Source: Bradyrhizobium iriomotense (GTDB lineage Bacteria > Pseudomonadota > Alphaproteobacteria > Rhizobiales > Xanthobacteraceae). Taken from it: a DNA stretch of 64,000 bases. The DNA lies in the NCBI RefSeq assembly GCF_018130765.1, contig NZ_JAFCJZ010000035.1:1-64000 (forward strand), in the 5' to 3' direction. How positions within the stretch are numbered: position 1 is the first letter of the stretch; the number at the start of each line of letters is the position of its first letter. Shown piece by piece: positions 7,862-15,508 of this stretch. The notes under the pieces are model-generated. The model was not told the DNA's origin and did no database searches. It saw nothing but the letters and a program-made list of their open reading frames with translations. A program made the position numbers and the translations under genes.

Positions 7862-8836
7862 ATGATCACTCGCCGTACCGCGCTGGGCCTGCTCGCCGCA
7901 AGTCCGCTTGCAGCCACTCCGCTGTCGAAGGCCCTCGCTGCCGATTATCCGGCCCGTCCGGTGAAATGGGTGGTCGGCTATCCGCCGGGTGGCGCCACCG
8001 ACATCCTGGCGCGGCTGATCGGCCAGCGGCTGTCGGAAAAGTTCGGCCAGCAGTTCGTGATCGAGAACAAGCCGGGCGCCGGCAACAATATCGCGACCGA
8101 ATCGGTCATCAACGCCGAGCCCGACGGCTACACGCTGCAAATGGTCAATCCGGCCAACTACATCAACGCCTCGCTGTACAGCAACCTCAAGTTCAACTTC
8201 GTGCGCGACATCGCGCCGATCGCCTCGTTCCAGCGCGTGCCGAACGTGATGACCGTCAACAAGGACGTGCCGGCCAAGAACGTCGCCGAGTTCATCGAAT
8301 ATGTGAAGGCCAATCCCGGCAAGGTGAACATGGCCTCGTCCGGCAACGGCACCTCGGTGCATCTCTCCGGCGAGATGTTCATGGCCATGACCGGCTGCAA
8401 GATGCAGCACGTGCCCTATCGCGGCGCGGCGCCCGCGATCACCGACATGCTCGGCGGCCAGGTGCAGGTGATCTTCGACAACATGCCCTCGATCATCCAG
8501 CACATCCGCTCCGGCTCACTGCGCGCGATCGGCGTCACCACTGCGGAACGTTCGCCGCAATTGCCCGACGTGCAGCCGATCGCCGACACCGTCAAGGGCT
8601 ATGAGGCCAGCGCGCTGTTCGGCATGGGTGCGCCGAAGAACACGCCGAAGGAAATCATCGCCAAGCTCAACAGCGAGATCAACACGCTGATGAAGGAGCC
8701 CGACATGACCAAGCGCCTGGTCGAGCTCGGCGGCGAGCCGCGTGTGCAGACCCCCGAGGCGTTCGGCGAGGAGATCAAGGCCGAGACCGAGAAGTGGAAG
8801 AAGGTGGTCGAGTTCGCCGGCCTGAAGGTCGAGTAG
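7862..8836 (+). CDS. Tripartite tricarboxylate transporter substrate-binding protein (TctC/Bug family)
   Basis: A 324-aa periplasmic binding protein of the Bug/TctC type, which captures small carboxylates or related solutes. The ATG at 7862 gives a signal with adjacent arginines (MITRRTALGLLAAS, cleavage near ALAADYP), possibly Tat-type. Family hallmarks are YPARPVKWVVGYPPGGATD, IENKPGAGNNIATE and VPYRGAAPAITDMLGGQVQ. The C-terminal MTKRLVELGGEPRVQTPEAF is also typical. No tctA or tctB membrane gene is adjacent, so it is an orphan binding protein, as are many Bug proteins. A strong hairpin terminator follows. Confidence 0.9.
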   Translation: MITRRTALGLLAASPLAATPLSKALAADYPARPVKWVVGYPPGGATDILARLIGQRLSEKFGQQFVIENKPGAGNNIATESVINAEPDGYTLQMVNPANYINASLYSNLKFNFVRDIAPIASFQRVPNVMTVNKDVPAKNVAEFIEYVKANPGKVNMASSGNGTSVHLSGEMFMAMTGCKMQHVPYRGAAPAITDMLGGQVQVIFDNMPSIIQHIRSGSLRAIGVTTAERSPQLPDVQPIADTVKGYEASALFGMGAPKNTPKEIIAKLNSEINTLMKEPDMTKRLVELGGEPRVQTPEAFGEEIKAETEKWKKVVEFAGLKVE

Positions 8837-8860
8837 CGATCTTGTGATGACTGGGAAGGA

Positions 8861-8888
8861 AGCCCTGCCGTTCGGCAGGGCTTTTTTC
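8861..8888 (+). terminator. Rho-independent terminator
   Basis: The stem AGCCCTGCCG-TT-CGGCAGGGCT is followed directly by TTTTT. It lies 25 bases after the stop of the TctC-like gene, on its strand. Confidence 0.92.
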
Positions 8889-8985
8889 TTGCGTGCGTTG
8901 TGTCGTTGATCCGGAATAAAACGCTGCGGCGAAACCTGATGATAGATGGCGCGTATCTCGCGCCGTGAGCAAAGGAGTTGGGATC

Positions 8986-9264
8986 ATGCGCAAGACGCAA
9001 TTGGCACTGCTGACGCTGTGCGCGACGGTCCTTGCCGGCTTCGTCTCCATCACGCCGGCGGCGGCACGCGATTATCCCTGGTGCGCCCAGGGCGGTGAAT
9101 ATGATTATCCCGGCGAATGCGCCTACAGCACCTTTGAGCAGTGCCAGGCGAGCGTCTCCGGCCGCTTGCTGTATTGCGACCGCAATCCCCGCTTTGCCTA
9201 CGGCCAGCAGCAGGTGCCGCCGCCTCGCCCGCCCCGGCGCACGCGGCCTGTCGCGCCGTACTGA
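8986..9264 (+). CDS. DUF3551-type small secreted protein
   Basis: A 92-aa protein with a Sec signal peptide (MRKTQLALLTLCATVLAGF..PAAARDYPWC). The mature part has the DUF3551 pattern known from Bradyrhizobiaceae: RDYPWCAQGGEYDYPGECAY, FEQCQASVSGR, YCDRNPRF, with four cysteines that could form disulfides. The tail is proline/arginine-rich. The ATG at 8986 has AAAGGAGTTGGG upstream. Proteins of this family are numerous in rhizobia and have no assigned role. Confidence 0.82.
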   Translation: MRKTQLALLTLCATVLAGFVSITPAAARDYPWCAQGGEYDYPGECAYSTFEQCQASVSGRLLYCDRNPRFAYGQQQVPPPRPPRRTRPVAPY

Positions 9265-9363
9265 TCGCGTTTCGCACGATCGCAGCCCGATCACGCAGTC
9301 GTGCGGACCCGCGCGGGCGGGTTCCGGCTTGACGCATTTTCGTGCGCGCTTATACTAAACCAC

Positions 9364-9816
9364 ATGGTTAAGTATCAGGACGAGGCACTGGACCGGACCT
9401 TTGCGGCGCTGTCCGACCCGACGCGGCGGGCATTGCTCGCGCGCCTCGGCGAGCGGGACGCCTTGTCGGTGAGCGAGCTGGCTGCGCCGTTTCCGGTCTC
9501 GCTTCCGGCGATCATGAAGCATCTCGACGTGCTTACGGATGCAGGCCTGATCGTGCGCGAGAAGACCGGACGCACGGTCTCCTGCCGGCTCACCGCGCGG
9601 CCGATGGAGCAGGCGATGAACTGGCTCAATCGCTACGCCCAGTTCTGGTCCGACAAGTTCGACCGTCTTGCCGCCTTCGTGGAGGAAGAGACATGGCCAA
9701 CACCGCCGTCAACGTCACCGAACGATCCGCGGAACGTCCCAGCCTCACGCTCACGCGCCGGCTCCGCGCGCGGCCGGAAAAAGTCTTCGCCGCCTGGACG
9801 CAAGCCGAGCAGCTAG
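9364..9816 (+). CDS. ArsR-family transcriptional regulator
   Basis: A 150-aa regulator. Residues 1-110 form an ArsR-type winged helix: LDRTFAALSDPTRRALLARL, then LSVSELAAPFPVSLPAIMKHLDVLTDAGLIVREKTGRTVSCRL. No metal-binding cysteine motif is seen, so it is of the non-metal type that controls SRPBCC-protein operons. The ATG at 9364 lies in a clear CACATGGTTAAG context. Its reading frame overlaps the next gene by 124 bases, giving a roughly 40-residue Ser/Arg/Pro-rich tail outside the usual family length. Likely an autoregulator of the downstream SRPBCC-DUF899 operon. Confidence 0.85.
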   Translation: MVKYQDEALDRTFAALSDPTRRALLARLGERDALSVSELAAPFPVSLPAIMKHLDVLTDAGLIVREKTGRTVSCRLTARPMEQAMNWLNRYAQFWSDKFDRLAAFVEEETWPTPPSTSPNDPRNVPASRSRAGSARGRKKSSPPGRKPSS

Positions 9817-10160
9817 TGCAGTGGTTCGGGCCGCCGAACATGAAGCCGGCGACGCTGCAAGCCGAGCTCGACGTCCGCACCGGCGGCCGCTTTCGCCTCA
9901 GCTTCACCCGCGACGATGGCGAATATTTCGAAGCCGGCGGCACCTATCGCGAGGTGGTGCCGAACGAGCTTTTGGTTTTCACCTGGGCCTGGTACTCGAC
10001 TCCGGAGCGTGAATCGCTGGTCACGATCTCGTTCAAGCCGGACAGCGCGGGCACCCTGATGGTGTTCCATCACGCCCAGTTCGCCGATGAGACCGCGCGC
10101 GACAATCACCTGCGCGGCTGGAGCTCGTTCCTCGACAAGCTCGATGCCTTCGTCACCTGA
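9693..10160 (+). CDS. SRPBCC/AHSA1-like domain protein
   Basis: A 155-aa START-like (SRPBCC, activator of Hsp90 ATPase homologue 1-like) protein with a hydrophobic ligand cavity. Family markers are LTRRLRARPEKVFAAWTQAEQLVQWFGP, GGRFRLSF, GTYREVVPNELLVFTWAW and NHLRGWSSFLDKL. It starts at ATG 9693 inside the end of the ArsR gene. This ArsR-SRPBCC pairing is widespread, and the regulator is thought to control the partner; its ligand is unknown. Confidence 0.85.
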   Translation: MANTAVNVTERSAERPSLTLTRRLRARPEKVFAAWTQAEQLVQWFGPPNMKPATLQAELDVRTGGRFRLSFTRDDGEYFEAGGTYREVVPNELLVFTWAWYSTPERESLVTISFKPDSAGTLMVFHHAQFADETARDNHLRGWSSFLDKLDAFVT

Positions 10161-10177
10161 ATTCCAAGGAGGATGCC

Positions 10178-10915
10178 ATGCAGCAACATCAGATCGTTTC
10201 GCGCGAGCAGTGGATTGCGGCGCGCAAGGCCCTCCTGGCCCATGAGAAGGAGTTGACACAGGCCCGCGAACGGCTTGCCGACGAGCGCCGCCAGCTTCCG
10301 TGGGTGAAGGTCGACAAGACCTACGTCTTCACCGGGCCGAACGGCAGGGTGACGCTCTCCGATCTCTTCAAGGGCCGCCCGCAGCTCGTCGTCCAGCACG
10401 TGATGTTCGCGCCCGACTGGGACGCGGCCTGCAAGAGCTGCTCGTTCTGGGCCGACGGTTTCGAGCGCATGGTGCCGCACCTGGCCGCGCGCGACACGTC
10501 CATGGCCGCGGTCTCGCTGGCGCCCAGCGCAAAGCTCGAGGCCTTCAAGAAGCGGATGGGCTGGACCTTCGACTGGGTCTCCTCGGGTGACAACGAATTC
10601 AACCGCGACTACGGCGTGACGTTCTCGCCGGACGAGATCGCGACCGGCAAGCCGATGTACAATTTCGGCACCACGCCGATCTACGGCCCCGAGCTGCCCG
10701 GCATCAGCGTGTTCTATCGCGACGAGGCCGGCGAGATTTTTCACACCTATTCCTGCTTCGCCCGCGGCCTCGACATGATGAACGCTGCCTATCAGTATCT
10801 CGATCTCACCCCGCTCGGCCGTCACGAGGACGGCCTGCCCTATCCGATGGACTGGGTCCGCCTCCGCGACCAGTACGAGCCGCAGGCGGCGAAGGCGGCG
10901 TGCTGCCACGGGTGA
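10178..10915 (+). CDS. DUF899 thioredoxin-like protein
   Basis: A 245-aa protein of the DUF899 family (predicted thioredoxin-like dithiol-disulfide oxidoreductase). It opens with IVSREQWIAARKALLAHEKELTQARERLADERRQLPWV, and the core QHVMFAPDWDAACKSCSFWADGF supplies a CxxC pair. The ATG at 10178 has AAGGAGG upstream and lies 17 bases after the SRPBCC gene, so the three genes form one operon. Homologous ArsR-SRPBCC-DUF899 arrangements are common. The reaction has not been established for the family as far as I know. Confidence 0.86.
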   Translation: MQQHQIVSREQWIAARKALLAHEKELTQARERLADERRQLPWVKVDKTYVFTGPNGRVTLSDLFKGRPQLVVQHVMFAPDWDAACKSCSFWADGFERMVPHLAARDTSMAAVSLAPSAKLEAFKKRMGWTFDWVSSGDNEFNRDYGVTFSPDEIATGKPMYNFGTTPIYGPELPGISVFYRDEAGEIFHTYSCFARGLDMMNAAYQYLDLTPLGRHEDGLPYPMDWVRLRDQYEPQAAKAACCHG

Positions 10916-10933
10916 GGGGGCGGTTCATTTCTC

Positions 10934-11066
10934 GATGTCGTCCTGGCGAAAGCCAGGACCCATACCGCGGAATCTATCGATGGCGCTCGGTTGTCGTACC
11001 GAGCGACCAATCTTCGCCAAACTCCTTCTTGGGGTAATGGGTCCTGGCTTTCGCCAGGACGACATC
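10934..11066. repeat. GATGTCGTCCTGGCGAAAGCC-type long inverted repeat
   Basis: Two arms of about 30 bases (beginning GATGTCGTCCTGGCGAAAGC and ending GCTTTCGCCAGGACGACATC) are perfect complements around a roughly 70-base centre. It lies between the convergent DUF899 and protease genes. It may terminate both transcripts. Confidence 0.85.
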
Positions 11067-11093
11067 AGAGGTAAGGCGCGGGCAGCGCCAGCC

Positions 11094-12335
11094 TCACCGC
11101 TTCGCGTCGGCCTGCTCCGTGCCGTTGCACGAGATCAGCATCGTATACGGCCGGGCGTTGCCGGCGATGTCGGTGGTCTTGAGTTCGCTCTTCGGCTCGG
11201 CGGTCTGATAGGGCACCACGGAATTGTCGAGGAAGTCGCGTAGCGCGCCGGTCTTGATGGCGAAGTTGATGTTTTCGGGAATGTTGCCGGTTGCGACCGC
11301 GATCCGCAGATTGTCGAGCTTTCCCGTGACCACGCCCACGATCTGCCCGGTGGTGTCGAACAGCGGGCCTCCGCTATTGCCGGGCTGCACGGGCGCACTG
11401 ATCTGCAGGAAACGCGAATCGTTGCGCATGCCACTGAGCGAGCTCACGATGCCGGTGGTCACGGTGAAGTCCGAGCTCAGCAGCCCGTGGTAGGGAAAGC
11501 CGATCGCGACGACGGAATCGCCGGAGCGGATTGAGCGGTCGCGGATCCGGGCAAACTCCTTGAACGTCACTGTCGACGGCGCCTGTAAAAGGGCGAGGTC
11601 GTTGTTGGCATCGCTCGATACGACGCGCAACACCATTGCGGCCTCGCCCGTGAGATTGCCCTTAAGGTCGCTGCAACCGTCGATCACATGGTTGTTCGTG
11701 ACGATGTGCCCATTGGCGCTGACCACGAAGCCTGTGCCGCTCTTGGACTTCGCGGATTTGCTGGCCGGCGGTGACGCCTGCTTATCCGCCGTGGCTGCCG
11801 GTTTCGCGGTGCCCTTGGTAAAATCCCCGGCCTTGCTGAGCCCGTCTGCCTTCACCCGCGTGACGCAGTTCGCCAGCGCCGCGATCAGGGGCGCCGTCGA
11901 CGACAGCACAAACTGGAGCGGCTTGCTGCCGTTGGTCGTCACCACCATCAGGCTTGCCTTCTGGAAGGTGCGAGCGACGTTGAGGGGCAAGATGGTCGTC
12001 ACCATGTTGGAGGCGCCGGCGGTCGCAAACAACCTGGCCTGCTCCTGGCCGTCGAAGATGAAATCGACAGGCGCGGTATCGCCCTTGTTGAAGCGAAATC
12101 CAGGACTGGCGAAGCTCAGCAGCCAGGAGCCGGCCGCATTCTGCGCGACGACGAGACTAACCCCGTTGGCGTAAGGCGCGGTCGCCGCGCAATGCGAGAA
12201 GGCGCCCGTCTCGTCATTGCTGAAGGCGCCGCCGATCCAGTTGCCGACATTGACGGAGCCGAACGGCCCTGCCGCATGCGCCGCGACGACACCCACCTGC
12301 AACACGGACGCAACGATCAACGATTTAAGCCACAT
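11094..12335 (-). CDS. Secreted trypsin-like serine protease (S1C, HtrA-type fold, no PDZ)
   Basis: A 413-aa protein with a Sec signal (LKSLIVASVLQVGVVAAHAAG). Residues 24-165 form a separate domain resembling invasion-associated or stress-response periplasmic sensor domains. A low-complexity Lys/Ala/Ser linker (170-197) leads to a trypsin-like protease domain with His216 (TNNHVIDGC), Asp246 (NDLALL) and Ser321 (GNSGGPLF). No PDZ domain follows, unlike DegP/HtrA. It is expected in the periplasm. The N-terminal domain could sense a substrate or stress, but that is inference. It is convergent with the DUF899 operon. Confidence 0.85.
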   Translation of the reverse strand: MWLKSLIVASVLQVGVVAAHAAGPFGSVNVGNWIGGAFSNDETGAFSHCAATAPYANGVSLVVAQNAAGSWLLSFASPGFRFNKGDTAPVDFIFDGQEQARLFATAGASNMVTTILPLNVARTFQKASLMVVTTNGSKPLQFVLSSTAPLIAALANCVTRVKADGLSKAGDFTKGTAKPAATADKQASPPASKSAKSKSGTGFVVSANGHIVTNNHVIDGCSDLKGNLTGEAAMVLRVVSSDANNDLALLQAPSTVTFKEFARIRDRSIRSGDSVVAIGFPYHGLLSSDFTVTTGIVSSLSGMRNDSRFLQISAPVQPGNSGGPLFDTTGQIVGVVTGKLDNLRIAVATGNIPENINFAIKTGALRDFLDNSVVPYQTAEPKSELKTTDIAGNARPYTMLISCNGTEQADAKR

Positions 12336-12448
12336 GCCAGCCCCCGGAACGCTTTTGGGCGCATCTTATCTGCGGGGACGGTCGCTGCGCAACCGGCAGT
12401 TGTTCGTGCAGATCGAATTCGCTTGCGGTGACTTTCGGGCTTGCCATT

Positions 12449-12483
12449 ACTTTGCGATCCGATATACTTTGCAATACAAAGTA
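12449..12483. promoter_or_regulatory. Palindromic operator upstream of the membrane protein-regulator-prenyltransferase operon
   Basis: TACTTTGCAATACAAAGTA at 12465-12483 has perfect 7-base arms around CAATA. An extra half-site ACTTTGC lies at 12449-12455. Nearly the same palindrome occurs again at 13537-13553 in the same operon. It is the likely binding site of the winged-helix regulator encoded at 13137. Confidence 0.72.
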
Positions 12484-12535
12484 AGAGGGCGTTCGCTCTC
12501 GAAGATCCGGGCGGAGCGAGGTTCTGGCGTTGCCG

Positions 12536-13153
12536 ATGCGCGATCTCGACAAGGCACTGGCTGACATCGTGGCGATCCGCAGCCAGATCGCGGCCGGCAC
12601 CGCGTTTCGCGGCTATGGCCCGGCCACGATTGCGGCAACGGGCGCCGTCGCGCTGCTGACCGCGTTTCTGCAAGCCTGGCTGCTTGGTGATCCAACCAGC
12701 GAGCCGGTCGGCTTCTTCCTCGGCTGGCTCATCGCCGCCGTGCTGTCCGGCTTGATGATCGGGATCGAGATGCGCGCGCGCTCGCGACGCCATCATTCCG
12801 GTCTTGCCGATGCCATGATCCATCAGGCGGTCGAGCAGTTTCTGCCCGCCGGCGTTGCCGGTGTGCTGCTTGCGGTGGTGATGTGGAAATTTGCGAGCGA
12901 GACGCTGTGGCTGTTGCCGGGCCTGTGGCAGATCCTCGTCTCGATCGGCATCTTCGCCTCGGTCCGCTCGCTGCCGCGTAGCGTCGCATTCGCCGGCGCC
13001 TGGTATTTCGTGTCGGGCTTCGCGGTCGTGGTGCTCGCGAGCCGAACCCATACGCTGTCGCCATGGACCATGGGGTTGCCCTTCGTGATCGGTCAGTCGG
13101 TGATGGCGGGCATTCTGTATTTCGCGTCGGGAGACCATGATGTCGAAGACTGA
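12536..13153 (+). CDS. Membrane protein of unknown function
   Basis: A 205-aa protein with five or six predicted hydrophobic segments (around residues 32-50, 59-76, 101-116, 124-141, 149-166 and 176-195), a short cytoplasmic N-terminal helix (MRDLDKALADIVAIRSQIA) and a basic loop RARSRRHH. The ATG at 12536 was preferred over the TTG six bases earlier; GGAGCGAGG lies upstream. It is the first gene of an operon with a winged-helix regulator (17-base overlap) and a cis-prenyltransferase. I do not recognise a named family, although such membrane partners often accompany this kind of regulator. Confidence 0.78.
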   Translation: MRDLDKALADIVAIRSQIAAGTAFRGYGPATIAATGAVALLTAFLQAWLLGDPTSEPVGFFLGWLIAAVLSGLMIGIEMRARSRRHHSGLADAMIHQAVEQFLPAGVAGVLLAVVMWKFASETLWLLPGLWQILVSIGIFASVRSLPRSVAFAGAWYFVSGFAVVVLASRTHTLSPWTMGLPFVIGQSVMAGILYFASGDHDVED

Positions 13154-13514
13154 CAGCGCGCCCTTTTCCTATGAAGGGCTCGACCGCGTGATCCACGAGA
13201 AGGCGAGGCTCGGGCTGCTGACCTCGCTGATGGCGCATCCCAAGGGTCTGGCGTTCGCCGACCTCAAGCAGCTCTGCGGCCTCACCGACGGCAATCTCAG
13301 CCGGCATCTCGCCGTGCTCCAGGAGGCCGGCCTCGTCGAGGTGACCAAGGGCTATGAGGGCAATCGTCCGCACACCACCTGCCGCCTGACCAAGGCCGGC
13401 CGCCGCCGCTTCCTCGACTATCTCGCCGTGCTCGAACGCCTGGTGCGTGACGCCGCCAAGGCCGCCGGCCGCGAGGCGCCGCCGCTCGGCCGCCTCGGCA
13501 TCGTCTCGACCTGA
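13137..13514 (+). CDS. Winged-helix transcriptional regulator (MarR/ArsR-like, HTH_27 type)
   Basis: A 125-aa regulator. The DNA-binding part is RLGLLTSLMAHPKGLAFADLKQLCGLTDGNLSRHLAVLQEAGLVEVTKGYEGNRPHTTCRLTKAGRRRF written here only as its landmarks: recognition helix DGNLSRHLAVLQEAG and wing RPHTTCRLT. It overlaps the preceding membrane-protein gene by 17 bases, which implies coupled translation. Both palindromes ACTTTGCAAT(A/G)CAAAGT lie in this operon, so autoregulation is likely. The effector is unknown; no metal ligands are obvious. Confidence 0.85.
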   Translation: MMSKTDSAPFSYEGLDRVIHEKARLGLLTSLMAHPKGLAFADLKQLCGLTDGNLSRHLAVLQEAGLVEVTKGYEGNRPHTTCRLTKAGRRRFLDYLAVLERLVRDAAKAAGREAPPLGRLGIVST

Positions 13515-13536
13515 TCCTCCCCTTTTTTGACCGGAG

Positions 13537-13553
13537 ACTTTGCAATGCAAAGT
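13537..13553. promoter_or_regulatory. Second operator copy, overlapping the uppS start codon
   Basis: ACTTTGCAATGCAAAGT has 7-base arms (ACTTTGC/GCAAAGT) around AAT, and the ATG of the prenyltransferase gene lies inside it at 13545-13547. Position and identity to the site at 12465-12483 suggest that the regulator also controls this gene separately, from an internal promoter or as a roadblock. Confidence 0.7.
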
Positions 13554-14285
13554 GAAATCACGTCCCGCAACGAGAAGCTTCATGTCGGCATCATCATGGA
13601 CGGCAACGGCAGATGGGCCACGCGGCGCGGCCTGTCGCGCGTGCGCGGCCACGAGGCCGGTGTCGAGACCATCCGCCGCATCGTCGAGGCCGCGCCCAAG
13701 CAGGGCATCGGTACGCTGACACTCTATGCCTTCTCCACCGACAATTGGCGGCGGCCGAAGGCCGAGGTCGCAGCGCTGATGACCTTGCTGCGCTTCTATC
13801 TCGCCAACGAGGTGCAGAGCCTGGTCAGGAACGGTGTGCGTCTCACCGTGATCGGCCGCCGCGACCGGTTGCCCGACGGCATCGCCATTGCGATCGCGCG
13901 CGCCGAAGAGGCGACCGCCCGCGGCAGCACGCTGCATCTGCGGATCGCCGTCGACTACTCCGCGCGCGATGCCATCCTCAACGCGGCGGCCAAGGCAGCG
14001 GCGCTGACCAGTCTCACCCGCGAAGCGTTCTCGCAGCTCGTCACCGGCGAGGCCGGTTTGCGCGACGTCGATCTCATCATCCGTACCTCCGGCGAGAAGC
14101 GGCTGTCGGACTTCCTGCTCTGGGAAGGCGCCTATGCCGAGCTGCACTTCACCGAGCGGATGTGGCCCGAGTTCGAGGCGAGCGATCTCGCTGACGCGCT
14201 CGCCGCCTTCCACAACCGCGAGCGCCGCTTCGGCGGCCTGCAGGCCATCCTGCCCGAAGAGGTGCCCTCGCTCTCACGTGTGTGA
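13545..14285 (+). CDS. uppS: Cis-prenyltransferase (polyprenyl diphosphate synthase, UppS family)
   Basis: A 246-aa undecaprenyl-diphosphate-synthase family enzyme, which condenses isopentenyl diphosphate onto a farnesyl-type primer to make the lipid carrier used for envelope glycans. Motifs: GIIMDGNGRWATRRG with catalytic Asp19, AFSTDNWRRP, and DLIIRTSGEKRLSDFLLW followed by YAELHFTERMWPEF. Start at ATG 13545; the TTG at 13527 lacks support. The housekeeping uppS normally lies beside cdsA and dxr, which are absent here, so this is probably a paralogue under control of the adjacent regulator. Whether it makes C55 or another chain length cannot be read from sequence. Confidence 0.88.
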   Translation: MQSEITSRNEKLHVGIIMDGNGRWATRRGLSRVRGHEAGVETIRRIVEAAPKQGIGTLTLYAFSTDNWRRPKAEVAALMTLLRFYLANEVQSLVRNGVRLTVIGRRDRLPDGIAIAIARAEEATARGSTLHLRIAVDYSARDAILNAAAKAAALTSLTREAFSQLVTGEAGLRDVDLIIRTSGEKRLSDFLLWEGAYAELHFTERMWPEFEASDLADALAAFHNRERRFGGLQAILPEEVPSLSRV

Positions 14286-14406
14286 CGTGTGGCACGGGGA
14301 AACGAGCTGTTCGTTTTCAGCCGCATGATTGGCAGTGATGTCCAAGCCGCAGGCAGGCGGTCTCGGTTAGGTGTGCGGTCCACGCAACCTGCCGAGGGCA
14401 TCACGC

Positions 14407-14949
14407 ATGTCACAGCTGTTTCCGGAGGCCGTCGCCCCGCCGGTTGAACTGGCCGAAGCGAAGGGCGTGGTCTGCATCAGGCCCGCCGGCGCATCCGACG
14501 TGGAGAGCCTGTCAGTGTATTTCACGGGTCTCTCCACGACGTCGCGCAACAAGCGGTTCATGGGCGCGCGCGCCGACCTCGCGGTCGTCGCTGCGGAATG
14601 CGTGGCGAAAGCCGGCCATCCCGATCATTTCACCTTGCTCGCCGAGTTCAGGCAGGAAGGACGGCACAGGATCATCGGCGAAACGCACTATGCCTACGAC
14701 GCGGCCGCACGGCACGGCGAGTTTGCCATCTCGGTCGCCGACGCCTTCCAGCGCATGGGCCTTGGCCTTCAGATGATGAATGCGATGGAAACGCGCGCGA
14801 TCGATCTCGGCCATGAGATGATCGCCGGTGAGACCGCGCGGACCAATGCCGAGATGCGGGGCCTCGCGAGGAAGGCGGGATACAGCGATACCGGGCTTGG
14901 AGACTGGCAGTCGGTCCACCTCGCCAAGCGCCTCTCGCACCCGCGATGA
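14407..14949 (+). CDS. GNAT-family N-acetyltransferase
   Basis: A 180-aa acetyltransferase. The core GNAT fold is visible from about residue 18: IRPAGASDVESLSVYFTGLS, then the acetyl-CoA-binding stretch FAISVADAFQRMGLGLQMMNAMETRA (Q/RxxGxG/A as QRMGLG) and a C-terminal ETARTNAEMRGLARKAGY typical of the family. Its N-terminal part resembles the acetyltransferase module found next to ATP-grasp or Pat-type enzymes. The ATG at 14407 follows GAGGGC. The substrate is unknown. Monocistronic as far as seen. Confidence 0.83.
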   Translation: MSQLFPEAVAPPVELAEAKGVVCIRPAGASDVESLSVYFTGLSTTSRNKRFMGARADLAVVAAECVAKAGHPDHFTLLAEFRQEGRHRIIGETHYAYDAAARHGEFAISVADAFQRMGLGLQMMNAMETRAIDLGHEMIAGETARTNAEMRGLARKAGYSDTGLGDWQSVHLAKRLSHPR

Positions 14950-15022
14950 TTTGCCGCGTGGCACGGATCGTGCTCTAGTATCGGGAGGGTAGGGTATCCC
15001 CAGCGACGGGAGCTTTCGCAAG

Positions 15023-15508
15023 ATGCGCGCAGTCCTGGATCATTGCACCGGCGGAACGGAACGGCAGGTTGCAGCCGGCACGCTCGTCGTCACCGAGGGT
15101 GGCACCAGCGGTCATCTCTACGTGCTGATGCAAGGCAAGCTCGAGGTGCTCAAGGGCGATATGGTGGTCGCCACCGTCACCGAGCCCGGGGCGGTGCTGG
15201 GTGAGATGTCCGTGCTGTTGGGCGTTCCGCATACGGCGACGGTGCGCGCCTGTTCCGATGCCGTCATCTATGAGTTCGAGGACGCTGCCACGTTCCTCAA
15301 GCAGGAGCCGGGCATCGCGCTGCTGATTGCGAAGATGCTGGCGCAGCGGCTCAACGTTGCCAACACCTATCTTGCCGATCTCAAGCGGCAATATGCCGGC
15401 CACGGCACGCATCTGGCCATGGTCGGCGAGGTGCTTCAGAGCATGATCAACCTGCCGCCGCTTGAGGTCTCGCCAGGCTCGGATCGGCAATCTGATCCAA
15501 GGATGTGA
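15023..15508 (+). CDS. Cyclic nucleotide-binding domain protein without DNA-binding domain
   Basis: A 161-aa protein whose residues 15-110 form a CRP-type cNMP-binding fold: AAGTLVVTEGGTSGHLYVLMQGKLEVLKG, TEPGAVLGEMSVLLGVPHTATVRA with the phosphate-binding cassette, then EFEDAATFLKQEPGIALLIAKMLAQRL. There is no helix-turn-helix after it, so it is not a standard CRP/FNR regulator but a stand-alone sensor. Its 3' end overlaps the convergent metallophosphoesterase gene by 62 bases. The partner is unknown. Confidence 0.84.
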   Translation: MRAVLDHCTGGTERQVAAGTLVVTEGGTSGHLYVLMQGKLEVLKGDMVVATVTEPGAVLGEMSVLLGVPHTATVRACSDAVIYEFEDAATFLKQEPGIALLIAKMLAQRLNVANTYLADLKRQYAGHGTHLAMVGEVLQSMINLPPLEVSPGSDRQSDPRM

